Part shown: piece by piece, positions 1 through 7,332 of the stretch
Numbering within the stretch: the stretch's first letter is position 1
How the letters are laid out: every line of letters begins with the position of its first letter
Assembly: GCA_002358955.1 (NCBI GenBank)
Contig: DEPV01000014.1
Location: 1 to 17,204 of the forward strand
From: Erysipelothrix sp. UBA3383
GTDB taxonomy: Bacteria; Bacillota_I; Bacilli_A; Erysipelotrichales; Erysipelotrichaceae
DNA length: 17,204 nucleotides
Reading direction: 5' to 3'
Made by a program: the position numbers and the translations under genes
Notes under the pieces: model-generated
Database searches by the model: none
Told to the model about the DNA's origin: nothing
Seen by the model: the letters and a program-made list of their open reading frames with translations, nothing else

Positions 1-296
1 TGATATGCTGTTGGTGCCCACAATGTAAATTGAGTACTCTCACCCAATACTACAGAACCTAATACTGCATCCTTATTGGTATAACGTGCATCAAAATCAT
101 CCGTCTTAACATAGAATCGTACTTCTATATTAAGTTTCTTACCATCAACTAAACAGAATAACTCCTGACCCAGTTCAACAGCTTCAATCTGCGCCTGCCC
201 TTTTTGAACATCAAGTACTTGCCCCTGATACTCAATCACTTCATCATTATAATTTTTGATTGTTAATACATTTAAATCATCAAGATATAGTTTCAT
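1..296 (-). CDS. Type I pullulanase-like debranching enzyme, N-terminal fragment (runs off the left edge)
   Basis: The first 98 codons of a longer gene are visible, starting at the ATG at 296-294 with a GAAGGAG ribosome site 6-7 nt upstream, inside the end of the amylase gene. The protein begins MKLYLDDLNVLTI, and after about 80 residues reads LGSVVLGESTQFTLWAPTAY. The 'LG ... TxFTLWAPTA' pattern is the hallmark of the CBM48-type domain just before the catalytic GH13 barrel in type I pullulanases (family knowledge). No signal peptide is present, so the enzyme is probably cytoplasmic, hydrolysing alpha-1,6 branches of glycogen or maltodextrin. It overlaps the upstream amylase by 17 nt, which implies co-transcription and possibly translational coupling. 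The catalytic domain lies outside the window, so glycogen-debranching or branching enzymes with the same module cannot be fully excluded. Confidence 0.75.
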   Translation of the reverse strand, partial: MKLYLDDLNVLTIKNYNDEVIEYQGQVLDVQKGQAQIEAVELGQELFCLVDGKKLNIEVRFYVKTDDFDARYTNKDAVLGSVVLGESTQFTLWAPTAY

Positions 297-1677
297 TTAT
301 AACTCCTTCAACTGTATATACAGAGACACTTTGTGCCTCAACTTTAAACATTCCATTTCCTTTATCATCAATTAAAACTTCCTGATCACAATTACCCAGT
401 GCATCCTTAAATACCTTACCCGCATGTTTTTTACCTACAAACATTTTCTTTAGGCGTGTTGTATCATTACTGATTAAAACACATAAACCTGGATCGGATA
501 CATAGGACCATCCAATACAATCATGTTCATCAAACATGTCATAACGCATCTCACTTACATGTGCCCTTAATTTCATTAACTTTTGAATCTGTAAATTTTG
601 ATAATCCAGATAAAAGACACACGGCTCGCCTTCATGACGCAAAAGAATTAAGGCATTCGCAATTTCTCGAAACCACGGTTTAATATAGGACTCTAAGGAT
701 TGTCCTTCCTGTGTATCATGGTTATCAACAAATGTTACTGCATGATCTGGTAAATTACGTACCAGTGTTCCTGTAAATATCGAACGTAAATCATAGGCCT
801 CTTTCTGTATACTTGCATGTTCCAAATTGAAATGCAGTGGTACATCAAAGAGTGACATCGAATATTCATTCTCTATTAAGTAATTCAATAAAGACCTTAA
901 ATCTGGTGACCAATATTCTCCCACTACGAATAATGCTTGATCCTGTCTAATCTTTTCCAACCAATCATGAAAGAAATCAAAATCAATATGTTTGATAGCA
1001 TCCAAACGAAAGCCATCTATGCCGAATCGTTTCACATACCACTGTGCCCATCGATCATACTCTTCAATCACTTCTGGATTTTTAAAATCAACATCCGCAC
1101 CCATCAGGTAATCGTAATTTCCTAATTCTAGGTCGATGTTTTCGGCCCAAGATTTTCCTTTAAATAGATACAAACCTTTCTGATGCTGCTTATTATCATA
1201 ATCAACACTGCTGAAATGTTCTTTCTTCCATTTAAAATCTGAATACTGACCTTTTCTTTGCGAGAAATTAAATTGTGTCCATGCTTCAATCGTTTGTTCT
1301 TCATAAACATGATTGCGATCATTTGGATTGATGGAAATAACATCTACCATTTCTGTAGCATCCGCTCCCAGTTTATGATTTAAGACAACATCCGCAATAA
1401 CATCAATACCCTCTTGTTTTAAAGCATCAATGGCTTCTTGATATTCAACGTGTGTTCCATATTTTGTACCAACGGTGCCTTTCTGATCAAATTCACCCAT
1501 ATCGTACATATCATAAACACCATAACCTGCATCAGCATTACCATGACTCCCCTTATATGCAGGTGGCATCCATACTTTAGTAACGCCTAAAGATTTTAAA
1601 TGCTTTGCATCTTCTTTCAAATTCTGCCATAAGTAGTCATCTTGTTTTAAGTACCAATGAAAATATTGTATTAACAT
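280..1677 (-). CDS. Cytoplasmic alpha-amylase (GH13)
   Basis: This 465-residue protein hydrolyses alpha-1,4-glucan chains. It opens with LIQYFHWYLKQDD and WMPPAYKG, typical of the cytoplasmic/liquefying alpha-amylase group (GH13 subfamily 5). Conserved GH13 regions are in order: DVVLNH (about 96-101), GFRLDAIKH (nucleophile Asp226), VVGEYW (acid/base Glu254) and FVDNHD (third acid Asp321). No signal peptide or membrane segment is seen, so it should act inside the cell on imported or stored glucan. I chose the ATG at 1677 because GGAGGTG lies just upstream; a GTG six bases earlier sits inside that ribosome site and cannot be the start. It is followed with a 17-nt overlap by a pullulanase-like gene, a sensible pair for attacking linear and branched glucan. 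Length is close to the usual 480-515 residues. Confidence 0.93.
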   Translation of the reverse strand: MLIQYFHWYLKQDDYLWQNLKEDAKHLKSLGVTKVWMPPAYKGSHGNADAGYGVYDMYDMGEFDQKGTVGTKYGTHVEYQEAIDALKQEGIDVIADVVLNHKLGADATEMVDVISINPNDRNHVYEEQTIEAWTQFNFSQRKGQYSDFKWKKEHFSSVDYDNKQHQKGLYLFKGKSWAENIDLELGNYDYLMGADVDFKNPEVIEEYDRWAQWYVKRFGIDGFRLDAIKHIDFDFFHDWLEKIRQDQALFVVGEYWSPDLRSLLNYLIENEYSMSLFDVPLHFNLEHASIQKEAYDLRSIFTGTLVRNLPDHAVTFVDNHDTQEGQSLESYIKPWFREIANALILLRHEGEPCVFYLDYQNLQIQKLMKLRAHVSEMRYDMFDEHDCIGWSYVSDPGLCVLISNDTTRLKKMFVGKKHAGKVFKDALGNCDQEVLIDDKGNGMFKVEAQSVSVYTVEGVINETIS

Positions 1678-1686
1678 ACTCACCTC

Positions 1687-1702
1687 CAGAAAACGTTTTC
1701 CA
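1687..1702 (-). promoter_or_regulatory. cre-like site (CcpA operator) at the amylase transcription start
   Basis: The core is the perfect 12-nt palindrome GAAAACGTTTTC (1689-1700). It matches the cre consensus TGWAANCGNTNWCA except at the outermost bases. It lies between the predicted -10 box and the ribosome site of the amylase gene, where bound CcpA would block transcription. Carbon-catabolite control of a starch-degrading gene is what is known in Bacillota. The assignment rests on motif and position only. Confidence 0.65.
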
Positions 1703-1707
1703 CATTC

Positions 1708-1735
1708 ATCCTATCATGTCTGTTTGTAAATGCAA
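1708..1735 (-). promoter_or_regulatory. Sigma-A-type promoter of the amylase-pullulanase operon
   Basis: On the minus strand, TTGCAT (1735-1730) and TAGGAT (1713-1708) are separated by 16 nt, and the -10 box is preceded by TGA (extended -10). Transcription would begin near 1702, just ahead of the cre-like palindrome and the amylase ribosome site. Confidence 0.55.
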
Positions 1736-1774
1736 GTGCTTCCATCTAAATTTAATCAAGATGATTAGAAACAT

Positions 1775-1806
1775 GAAAAAACAGGTGGTACTATGTACCA
1801 CCTGTT
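1775..1806 (-). terminator. Rho-independent terminator of the surface-protein gene
   Basis: A perfect 12-bp stem (1780-1791 with 1795-1806) has a 3-nt loop and is followed on the minus strand by TTTTTT. It lies 13 nt past the stop codon of the LPQTG-ending reading frame and separates it from the amylase promoter. Confidence 0.92.
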
Positions 1807-1818
1807 AAGTGTAATTCT

Positions 1819-4800
1819 TTAGTCTTTATATCGTCGTTTAAAGTAGATACCAAAACCAAGAATCATTGCCCCTGCCATAATAATTGCAATGGCATATCGG
1901 TAGATCGTTTCTTGTGTGATTCCTGTTTGGGGAAGTACAGGCGTTGGTACCACCGGAACGGGCTCAACTGGAACTGGTTTTTCAGGTTCTGGTTGTGGCT
2001 CTTCTGGCTCAATTGGTACTTCTACAATCACTTCAGAATCAATCTCTGCTGGGACCTCTTCCTCGCCAACGTGGGCTACGTTTTTGAAGTGATGAGGATC
2101 TTTGAAATCAAGAGTTTCTTTAACACCAACACTAAATTCTAGTGTCAGTACTGCATCCACTTCAAGATCAATCAAGAAGCCTTCCATCAGGTCTTTCATG
2201 GTGTAGAGACTCTCTTCACCATTAATGCGAATCACTTGATCAAGATCAATATCAACCAAGTCAAGAAGGTCTTTTAAATCATCCTTAACAAAGAGATTCT
2301 CTACAGATACAAGTCCTGTATTAGTAATGATAATGTTGTATCGCAATGTTTCATGTGCTTGTACTAAACCATCATTATTATCTTCAAAGACTAGTTTTTC
2401 TGCTGCATAGCGTCCTTTGTAAGTAGGAATATCAACTGTCGTTGGTTTTTCATTAACCAGTACAGTATTTTCTAAGCGAACATTTTCTTCCAGGTAGGTA
2501 TTAAGATCCGTACGAACTTGAACCTCAAAGTAAATTGCTACTTCTGTACCTGCTGGAACATCCACTTCAAAGCCTTCTCTTAATCGTGATAGATTCATTG
2601 TCTGATCAAGATCACTTCCAGATACATGGACCATAATCAAGTCAGGATTTTCTATATAGTCTAAGATATCTTCGAGTGTATCTACAACCCAAACGCCTTC
2701 CGCATTCGCTTCACTAATATTTTCAATCTCAATGCGGTAGCCTAAGATTTCTCCTGCTTGAGCAAAGCCATCTTCATTAGCATCAAATACTCGTTTGCTT
2801 ACAAGTAGCTCTGGATCTTTGGCAGGAATCTCTGTGGTTGCAGGAATGTCTTCCAGTGTTGCTGTATTTCTTAAGTCTGTTAAATCATCCTCAAGAAGTC
2901 TTGCAACGGCATCTTGAGCCAGTGTCACATCAAATGTGAATTGGATGTTTTCACCCGGTTCAAGGTCAATTGTAATACCTTCACGAAGTGCTGATACTGT
3001 AGTTTCAATGCTATCTAATGCTAGATTAGATGTGATATAAAGAACATTTGCATCAGGATCATCAATGTAATCGTAGATGTATTCTAATGTATCTCTAACG
3101 ACTAAGTCAGCCATTCCTAAAGTTCCAGTATTGGATGCTGTAATGGTATAGTGAAGTGTTTCTAAACTACTTGCAAAGCCATCACCATTAGCATCCTCAA
3201 CATCTTTCTCAAGCTGTAGAATTGCATTTCTAATTTCGATATCAGCATCATCACTCAGTTCATTGACTGTAGCAACATTATGCATCAAGTTCTCAATAGA
3301 AATGTTTAAGTCAGAGCGTACCTTAACTGCAAAACTGAAGGTTACAGTCTCACCAGATTCGATACTGAAGAGATAACCATCCATCATATCAGCAATGGTA
3401 GCTGCTTCAATACTTGGCAGATCATCTCGTGTAATTACTACGAAGTAGTCCATTGGGTCAAGTGTTGGATCATCAATCATCATCATGATGTACTCTAAAG
3501 TATCTTTAATTTCAATATCACGATATGCTCCATCACCTGTATTATGAACTATAATTTCATAGTATACATCATATCCTGGTACTGCATAACCACTTGGATG
3601 TGCAGATGACACTCGTTTTTCAACATTGAATGACATCTCTCCTAATGGAATGCTAGCATCACGATCATGAGTATTAATACTTACCGTATTATTAAGAATT
3701 GTAATATCTTCTTTAGTTAGTGTTGTCAGTGTATAAACTACAAAATCAATCGTAATTGTTTCACCAACATCGACATCTAATACCAATCCTCTTTGTAAAT
3801 CTTCTACGGTATAATCATCAAATACACGATCTGTAACACTACTGCTAATTCTAAGTGGCGTATCTGTAGGGTCTTCAATAAAGTCTAAGATGAAGTTAAG
3901 TGCATCTTTAATGACCACATCTTCCATCATTAAGTCTTTAGTATTCCATACTTCAATCGTATAGTTCATACCCTCACCTGCAAATACAATCGCTTCATGT
4001 ACTGTACCGGTAACTAGTTTTCTACCATCAACCCCATAATCTCCAAATGGAATTTCAGTTTCAGGTGTTTCTTCACCAATCACCGCTTGGTTACGTAAGT
4101 ACTTATCATCACCAAGTAGCTCTCGAATGTTATCTTTCGCTATAACACTAAAGACAACTTCAAACATGTCTCCTTCATTAAGATCGATATAGAATCCATC
4201 CATCAGATCTTGGAGTGTATAATCTCCACTTGTAGTAATGATAGCATCGCTTGGATCAAAATCAACCAAGCCAATTAAATCTGCCATCTCATCTTGGATC
4301 AATAATCCTTTAAATGGCGCAGATCCAACATTCTCTGCAGTCAGTGTATAGCTTACTACTTCACCAGACTGAACATATTCATCCTCATCTGCATCTTCAA
4401 CATACTTACGAGCAATAATCTTAGCTTCTTTAAGATCAATCTCATCATCTGGTTTCTTATCTCCTACCAGAGCAATATTGCTCAGGGTTAAGGTTCCTTC
4501 AAATTCAATCACATCTTTCAGTTTCAGTTCAAATATGAAGGTTAATCGATCTTCGGGATCAATATTATAAGTAACACCATCCATTAATTCCTGCAATGTG
4601 ATCGTTGATTCAACACCGCCTGCATTAACAGATACTGGTACTGTAGGATCTAGATCAATATAATCAAGTAAGTCTGTTAGTTCATCTTGAACAAAGAGTG
4701 TATCACTTCGTTGCCCTGTATTTTTTGCACTAATAACAACTTGAATCTTATCTCCAGGTCTTACATAATCCAAAGTAGAATCACTGATGTTAATCATATT

Positions 4801-5223
4801 TTTAACAGCTTCATAATCAAATATAGAAGTTTGAACTTCTGCTTGATAAGGAATTTCATTCACATAAGCAGTATTCACTAATGTCAGTTGTTCTGCTTCA
4901 TCAAAATCATCTTTCAGTTCTACATCAAATGAGATTTCATAATCTGTATCTGGATAAATTATGAATGTAAATCCTGCCTTTAAGCCATTAACTGTATAAG
5001 TTCCAACGATTGCGTCAGTTTCTAAATTTCTAATCGTTACAGGGCTTGTACCATTATCTTTAATATATGGTAATAGATTTTCTAAAGAATCTTGAACCGT
5101 TACAAGTCCTCCACGTTCATTTCCCTTATTAAAAACTAAAATTGTATAGAATGCTTTCTCACCAGTATCAAGTAACTGATTATCATTGTGATCATCAATC
5201 GCTACAGTTTTACCACCTGTCAC
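1819..5223 (-). CDS. C-terminal part of a split LPXTG surface protein: eight DUF11-like repeats plus cell-wall anchor
   Basis: The reading frame encodes about eight tandem repeats of roughly 130 residues, each of the form 'GE.(L)xYxIxxxNTG ... V.D.LE.(I)LDYIDDP ... L..G..(I)DL..GE ... NT(A)xV', resembling DUF11-type stalk repeats of Gram-positive surface proteins. Several repeats begin with an EF-hand-like acidic loop such as DANGDGFASSLE. After a Pro/Glu-rich spacer (VEVPIEPEEPQPEPEKPVP) come LPQTG (about 1097-1101), a hydrophobic helix and the tail KRRYKD: a complete sortase sorting signal. No signal peptide and no credible start exist: the first GTG (5223) lacks a ribosome site, and the same frame continues upstream through 34 sense codons to a TAA at 5326-5328. 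Immediately before that TAA is the VWA protein in the same frame. I read both as one gene broken by a nonsense codon. Repeat domains probably form an extended stalk; ligand unknown. Confidence 0.85.
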   Translation of the reverse strand: MTGGKTVAIDDHNDNQLLDTGEKAFYTILVFNKGNERGGLVTVQDSLENLLPYIKDNGTSPVTIRNLETDAIVGTYTVNGLKAGFTFIIYPDTDYEISFDVELKDDFDEAEQLTLVNTAYVNEIPYQAEVQTSIFDYEAVKNMINISDSTLDYVRPGDKIQVVISAKNTGQRSDTLFVQDELTDLLDYIDLDPTVPVSVNAGGVESTITLQELMDGVTYNIDPEDRLTFIFELKLKDVIEFEGTLTLSNIALVGDKKPDDEIDLKEAKIIARKYVEDADEDEYVQSGEVVSYTLTAENVGSAPFKGLLIQDEMADLIGLVDFDPSDAIITTSGDYTLQDLMDGFYIDLNEGDMFEVVFSVIAKDNIRELLGDDKYLRNQAVIGEETPETEIPFGDYGVDGRKLVTGTVHEAIVFAGEGMNYTIEVWNTKDLMMEDVVIKDALNFILDFIEDPTDTPLRISSSVTDRVFDDYTVEDLQRGLVLDVDVGETITIDFVVYTLTTLTKEDITILNNTVSINTHDRDASIPLGEMSFNVEKRVSSAHPSGYAVPGYDVYYEIIVHNTGDGAYRDIEIKDTLEYIMMMIDDPTLDPMDYFVVITRDDLPSIEAATIADMMDGYLFSIESGETVTFSFAVKVRSDLNISIENLMHNVATVNELSDDADIEIRNAILQLEKDVEDANGDGFASSLETLHYTITASNTGTLGMADLVVRDTLEYIYDYIDDPDANVLYITSNLALDSIETTVSALREGITIDLEPGENIQFTFDVTLAQDAVARLLEDDLTDLRNTATLEDIPATTEIPAKDPELLVSKRVFDANEDGFAQAGEILGYRIEIENISEANAEGVWVVDTLEDILDYIENPDLIMVHVSGSDLDQTMNLSRLREGFEVDVPAGTEVAIYFEVQVRTDLNTYLEENVRLENTVLVNEKPTTVDIPTYKGRYAAEKLVFEDNNDGLVQAHETLRYNIIITNTGLVSVENLFVKDDLKDLLDLVDIDLDQVIRINGEESLYTMKDLMEGFLIDLEVDAVLTLEFSVGVKETLDFKDPHHFKNVAHVGEEEVPAEIDSEVIVEVPIEPEEPQPEPEKPVPVEPVPVVPTPVLPQTGITQETIYRYAIAIIMAGAMILGFGIYFKRRYKD

Positions 5224-5325
5224 TTCTGCTACAGGACGATTTTTATTGGTTACTGTAATATCACGAACTCCTCCATCATGAGTAACAACGCCGATCTGAT
5301 TTCCTCCGATACCACCATCATGTGT

Positions 5326-5328
5326 TTA
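5326..5328 (-). other. In-frame TAA splitting one surface-protein gene in two
   Basis: The TAA terminates the VWA frame after ...YYIDS, and translation in the same frame resumes directly as THDGGIGG ... VVTHDGG ... ITVTNKNRP, which reads as the natural end of the same beta-sandwich domain. There is no frame change. Signal peptide and VWA lie on one side, LPQTG anchor on the other. A single base change from CAA, AAA, GAA, TAC or TAT would make this stop. Confidence 0.85.
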
Positions 5329-6816
5329 AGAATCAATATAGTACATTAAGTCAATATTTTCACCTAAGTGGGAAGCACCTGTTTCATAAGCGGCATAACT
5401 TCCAAATTTATAGAATTCATAGGTCGCGAATTTATTTTCCTCTCCTGGGTGAATGGTAATATCTTTAGAAAATACACCTGTAGACATATGGAATATATTC
5501 ATATCAAACTCATAGTCTTTGGATGTTATCTCTGCACCTGAATCATCTTTATATATCTTAATAACTTCAAGTCTTGTTGGTTTTACCCAAGGTACGTCAA
5601 TATCATGCTGAATTTCTGTACCGGCATTATTGGTGTACGTAATATAAGTCGGTCCATTAGTAGGGAATGTTCCATCAGTTGATGCAACATTCAATAAAGC
5701 ATCTGTTGCACGTACACGATATTTGATCGATGCTTTAAAGTATTCTTCTGTAGGATCTCCAATTTTCCATTCAATAACACGATTAAGCACAGTAGGTACA
5801 GTTGTTGTACTATTGTTACTTTCACTTGTTATGTCACCTACAAGTTCAAATCCAGGACCCAATTCATCAATCAAGGTTACTTTACTGGTTGTATTTTTAA
5901 TACCACCTGCAATAGCATCGTACACACTATCTACATTGAGATCACTTGTAAAGAATACATGTGAATCACTTGATGCCATTTCTTTCATAAACGCATTGGT
6001 CTCTGTATTAGTATTCAGACCTATAGAATAAATGATATACCCATCATCAACCGCTTGATCACGTTCATTCAGTGCTGCATTTGAATGGCTATAATCAAAG
6101 GTAAAGCCATTACAATTACTGGTACATTGAGACTTAAAAGTAGTTCCGGTATTTCCCACTACCTTAGTATCATCATAACGTGAAACATTAATACCACGTT
6201 TTGTTTGTTGACGCGGACTTGAATTCTCTAATAGATCTGCGGTTATATTACCATTAAATCCGTAGGATAATCGCGGCTCTCCATCTGACATTAAAACAAT
6301 TGTTTTAAAATCAGCATCGCTGGTATCCATTAACAACCTTGCTCTTCGCATTCCAGATTGTGTGTTGGTCCCACTAATTAAATCCAAGTTAGTAATTGCA
6401 TTTAACATTTCTGTTTCTTTTGTATAGTCACTGAAATCCTTAACTAAATACGAATTATCAGAATAGGTTACAATTGCAATTCGGATCCTTTCATCACTTC
6501 CGGAGTACATTTTCTTAATAAAATTCTTCGCTGCTGTTTTAGTACGATCAATTGGATTACCCCTCATTGACAATGACAAGTCAATGACAAGAATAATGTC
6601 AGAGGTAGAATCGTTATTTCTACTTGTAAAATCAACCTCTATGTCCCACATATTGACCATTTCATGAACTGGGGTGGCTGTTTTATTAGTCACTATATCT
6701 CCTGGCTCTAAGGTAGGTTCCGCTTCAGCTTGAAGCATCATATTTGGGGACATCATGGTGAATACAAGAAGCATCGATAGAAAATTCGTTATTATATTTC
6801 TAGCTCGCTTACTCAT
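5326..6816 (-). CDS. N-terminal part of the split surface protein: signal peptide, VWA domain, partial pilin-like domain
   Basis: This 496-residue frame starts at ATG 6816 with AAGGAG seven bases upstream. Residues 1-32 form a signal peptide (basic KRAR, hydrophobic core, likely cut after AEA). A von Willebrand factor A domain follows (about 70-310) with a complete MIDAS metal site: DLSLS (79-83), Thr150 or Thr152 in SGTNTQSG, and Asp178 in MSDGEPR. Two cysteines four residues apart (231, 235) lie in a loop. Then come a beta-rich segment and the start of a Cna-B/pilin-like domain (LEVIKIYKDDSGAEI ... YAAYETG). The protein ends at a TAA in the middle of that domain with no cell-wall anchor; the anchor is encoded downstream in the same frame. 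Such VWA proteins usually act as adhesins or pilus tips. If only this part is made, it would be secreted unanchored. Confidence 0.85.
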   Translation of the reverse strand: MSKRARNIITNFLSMLLVFTMMSPNMMLQAEAEPTLEPGDIVTNKTATPVHEMVNMWDIEVDFTSRNNDSTSDIILVIDLSLSMRGNPIDRTKTAAKNFIKKMYSGSDERIRIAIVTYSDNSYLVKDFSDYTKETEMLNAITNLDLISGTNTQSGMRRARLLMDTSDADFKTIVLMSDGEPRLSYGFNGNITADLLENSSPRQQTKRGINVSRYDDTKVVGNTGTTFKSQCTSNCNGFTFDYSHSNAALNERDQAVDDGYIIYSIGLNTNTETNAFMKEMASSDSHVFFTSDLNVDSVYDAIAGGIKNTTSKVTLIDELGPGFELVGDITSESNNSTTTVPTVLNRVIEWKIGDPTEEYFKASIKYRVRATDALLNVASTDGTFPTNGPTYITYTNNAGTEIQHDIDVPWVKPTRLEVIKIYKDDSGAEITSKDYEFDMNIFHMSTGVFSKDITIHPGEENKFATYEFYKFGSYAAYETGASHLGENIDLMYYIDS

Positions 6817-6871
6817 TATAGACTCCTTTTTTTGCTCTATATATGGTTTGAGTTAAAAGTGCTACGCGAAG

Positions 6872-6900
6872 GGTATCATTAAAACATCGACAACGGTCAA
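6872..6900 (-). promoter_or_regulatory. Possible proximal promoter of the VWA surface gene
   Basis: TTGACC (6900-6895) and GATACC (6877-6872) are 17 nt apart on the minus strand, about 55 nt before the start codon. The -35 box is good (5 of 6) and the -10 box weak (3 of 6). The distal promoter near 7170-7197 is a better match. Confidence 0.35.
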
Positions 6901-7162
6901 TTATTTTTTTTATTCCCCTGTACAACACGCAAGTTCCACTTAACATCTGTTTTATTATTGGTAAACAGCGGTGATTTAAAGATCACTAAGTGGTCAATTA
7001 GTACTATTGATTTACACCCAAAGTGTAGCGTAGTTAGAAAGCGCTGTCATTTGATATGCTCAATATAACCTCAATTAAACGTTACTTTTATGACATATTG
7101 TCAAGATAACGTCTATTAAGTGGTTTGTTAGTCAAATATCGGTAATATTTCACACAGTGTTA
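6901..7162. other. Non-coding leader region with many small inverted repeats
   Basis: No gene-sized reading frame is seen. Dyads visible by eye are GTGAT/ATCAC (6971-6986), GATCACT/AGTGGTC (6981-6995), TCAATTAGTACTATTGA (6994-7010), ACGTTA/TAACGT (7079-7112) enclosing TGACATATTGTCA (7091-7103), and AAATAT/ATATTT (7134-7150). If the distal promoter is used, all of this is the 5' leader of the surface-protein mRNA. I do not recognise a known riboswitch. Confidence 0.5.
7036..7049 (+). promoter_or_regulatory. cre-like site (CcpA) upstream of the surface-protein gene
   Basis: AGAAAGCGCTGTCA matches the cre consensus TGWAANCGNTNWCA at 13 of 14 positions. It lies downstream of the distal minus-strand promoter and could act as a transcription roadblock for the surface-protein gene. 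Function is inferred from the motif alone. Confidence 0.5.
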
Positions 7163-7168
7163 ACTTAT

Positions 7169-7197
7169 AGTATATTGGTGAACTTAATAAATGTCAT
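7169..7197 (-). promoter_or_regulatory. Distal sigma-A-type promoter towards the surface-protein gene
   Basis: On the minus strand ATGACA (7197-7192) and TATACT (7174-7169) are 17 nt apart; each matches the consensus at 5 of 6 bases. Transcription would start near 7162 and give an untranslated leader of about 345 nt before the VWA start codon. Confidence 0.55.
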
Positions 7198-7203
7198 TAT
7201 ACT
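7175..7203 (+). promoter_or_regulatory. Plus-strand promoter-like sequence
   Basis: TTGGTG (7175-7180) and TATACT (7198-7203) are 17 nt apart. A transcript starting near 7210 would run through a ribosome site with a four-codon ORF and reach the hairpin at 7286-7307 followed by TTTTCTTATT. No plus-strand gene lies beyond it. Confidence 0.35.
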
Positions 7204-7259
7204 ATAAAACACATATTTATCTTTCCGCCATATCTATAACTAAATGTGAGGTGAACTCG

Positions 7260-7274
7260 ATGATATCCCTATAA
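7260..7274 (+). other. Four-codon mini-ORF (MISL) with a good ribosome site
   Basis: GAGGTG (7248-7253) is followed six bases later by ATG ATA TCC CTA TAA, then directly by a terminator hairpin. It could be a leader peptide, the relic of a lost gene, or chance. I have no functional evidence. Confidence 0.2.
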
Positions 7275-7277
7275 TCT

Positions 7278-7312
7278 AAAAAAAAGGCCTACTTTTAGTA
7301 GTAGACCTTTTC
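7278..7312 (-). terminator. Rho-independent terminator of the trehalose operon
   Basis: On the minus strand GGTCTAC (7307-7301) pairs with GTAGGCC (7292-7286), with one G-U pair, and is followed by an eight-T run. It lies about 20 nt past the EIIA stop codon. The plus strand also has a T-rich tail (TTTTCTTATT), so it may work in both directions, but the pairing is better on the minus strand. Confidence 0.88.
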
Positions 7313-7332
7313 TTATTAAATGTAAGATAATA

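Larger units (their letters stand above)
7165..7207. repeat. Inverted repeat carrying back-to-back promoter-like boxes
   Basis: The arms TTATAGTATA (7165-7174) and TATACTATAA (7198-7207) are perfect inverted repeats with a 23-nt spacer. Each arm supplies a TATACT -10 box, one per strand, so the element can be read as two overlapping divergent promoters or as an operator. Confidence 0.6.

Noticed and set aside
1819..5223. Independent gene starting at GTG 5223
   Set aside because: No ribosome site precedes this GTG, the frame stays open upstream to the TAA at 5326, and the product would lack a signal peptide although it carries a cell-wall anchor.
1819..5223. Tandem protein repeats considered as a DNA-level tandem array
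   Set aside because: The repeats have diverged strongly at the nucleotide level; repetition is visible only in protein.
5723..6031. Plus-strand open frame of 102 codons
   Set aside because: Antisense shadow of the VWA gene with no ribosome site or motif support.
7079..7112. Nested dyad considered as an attachment site or transposon end
   Set aside because: No transposase, integrase or target duplication is seen; the dyad is short and fits an operator or leader hairpin better.
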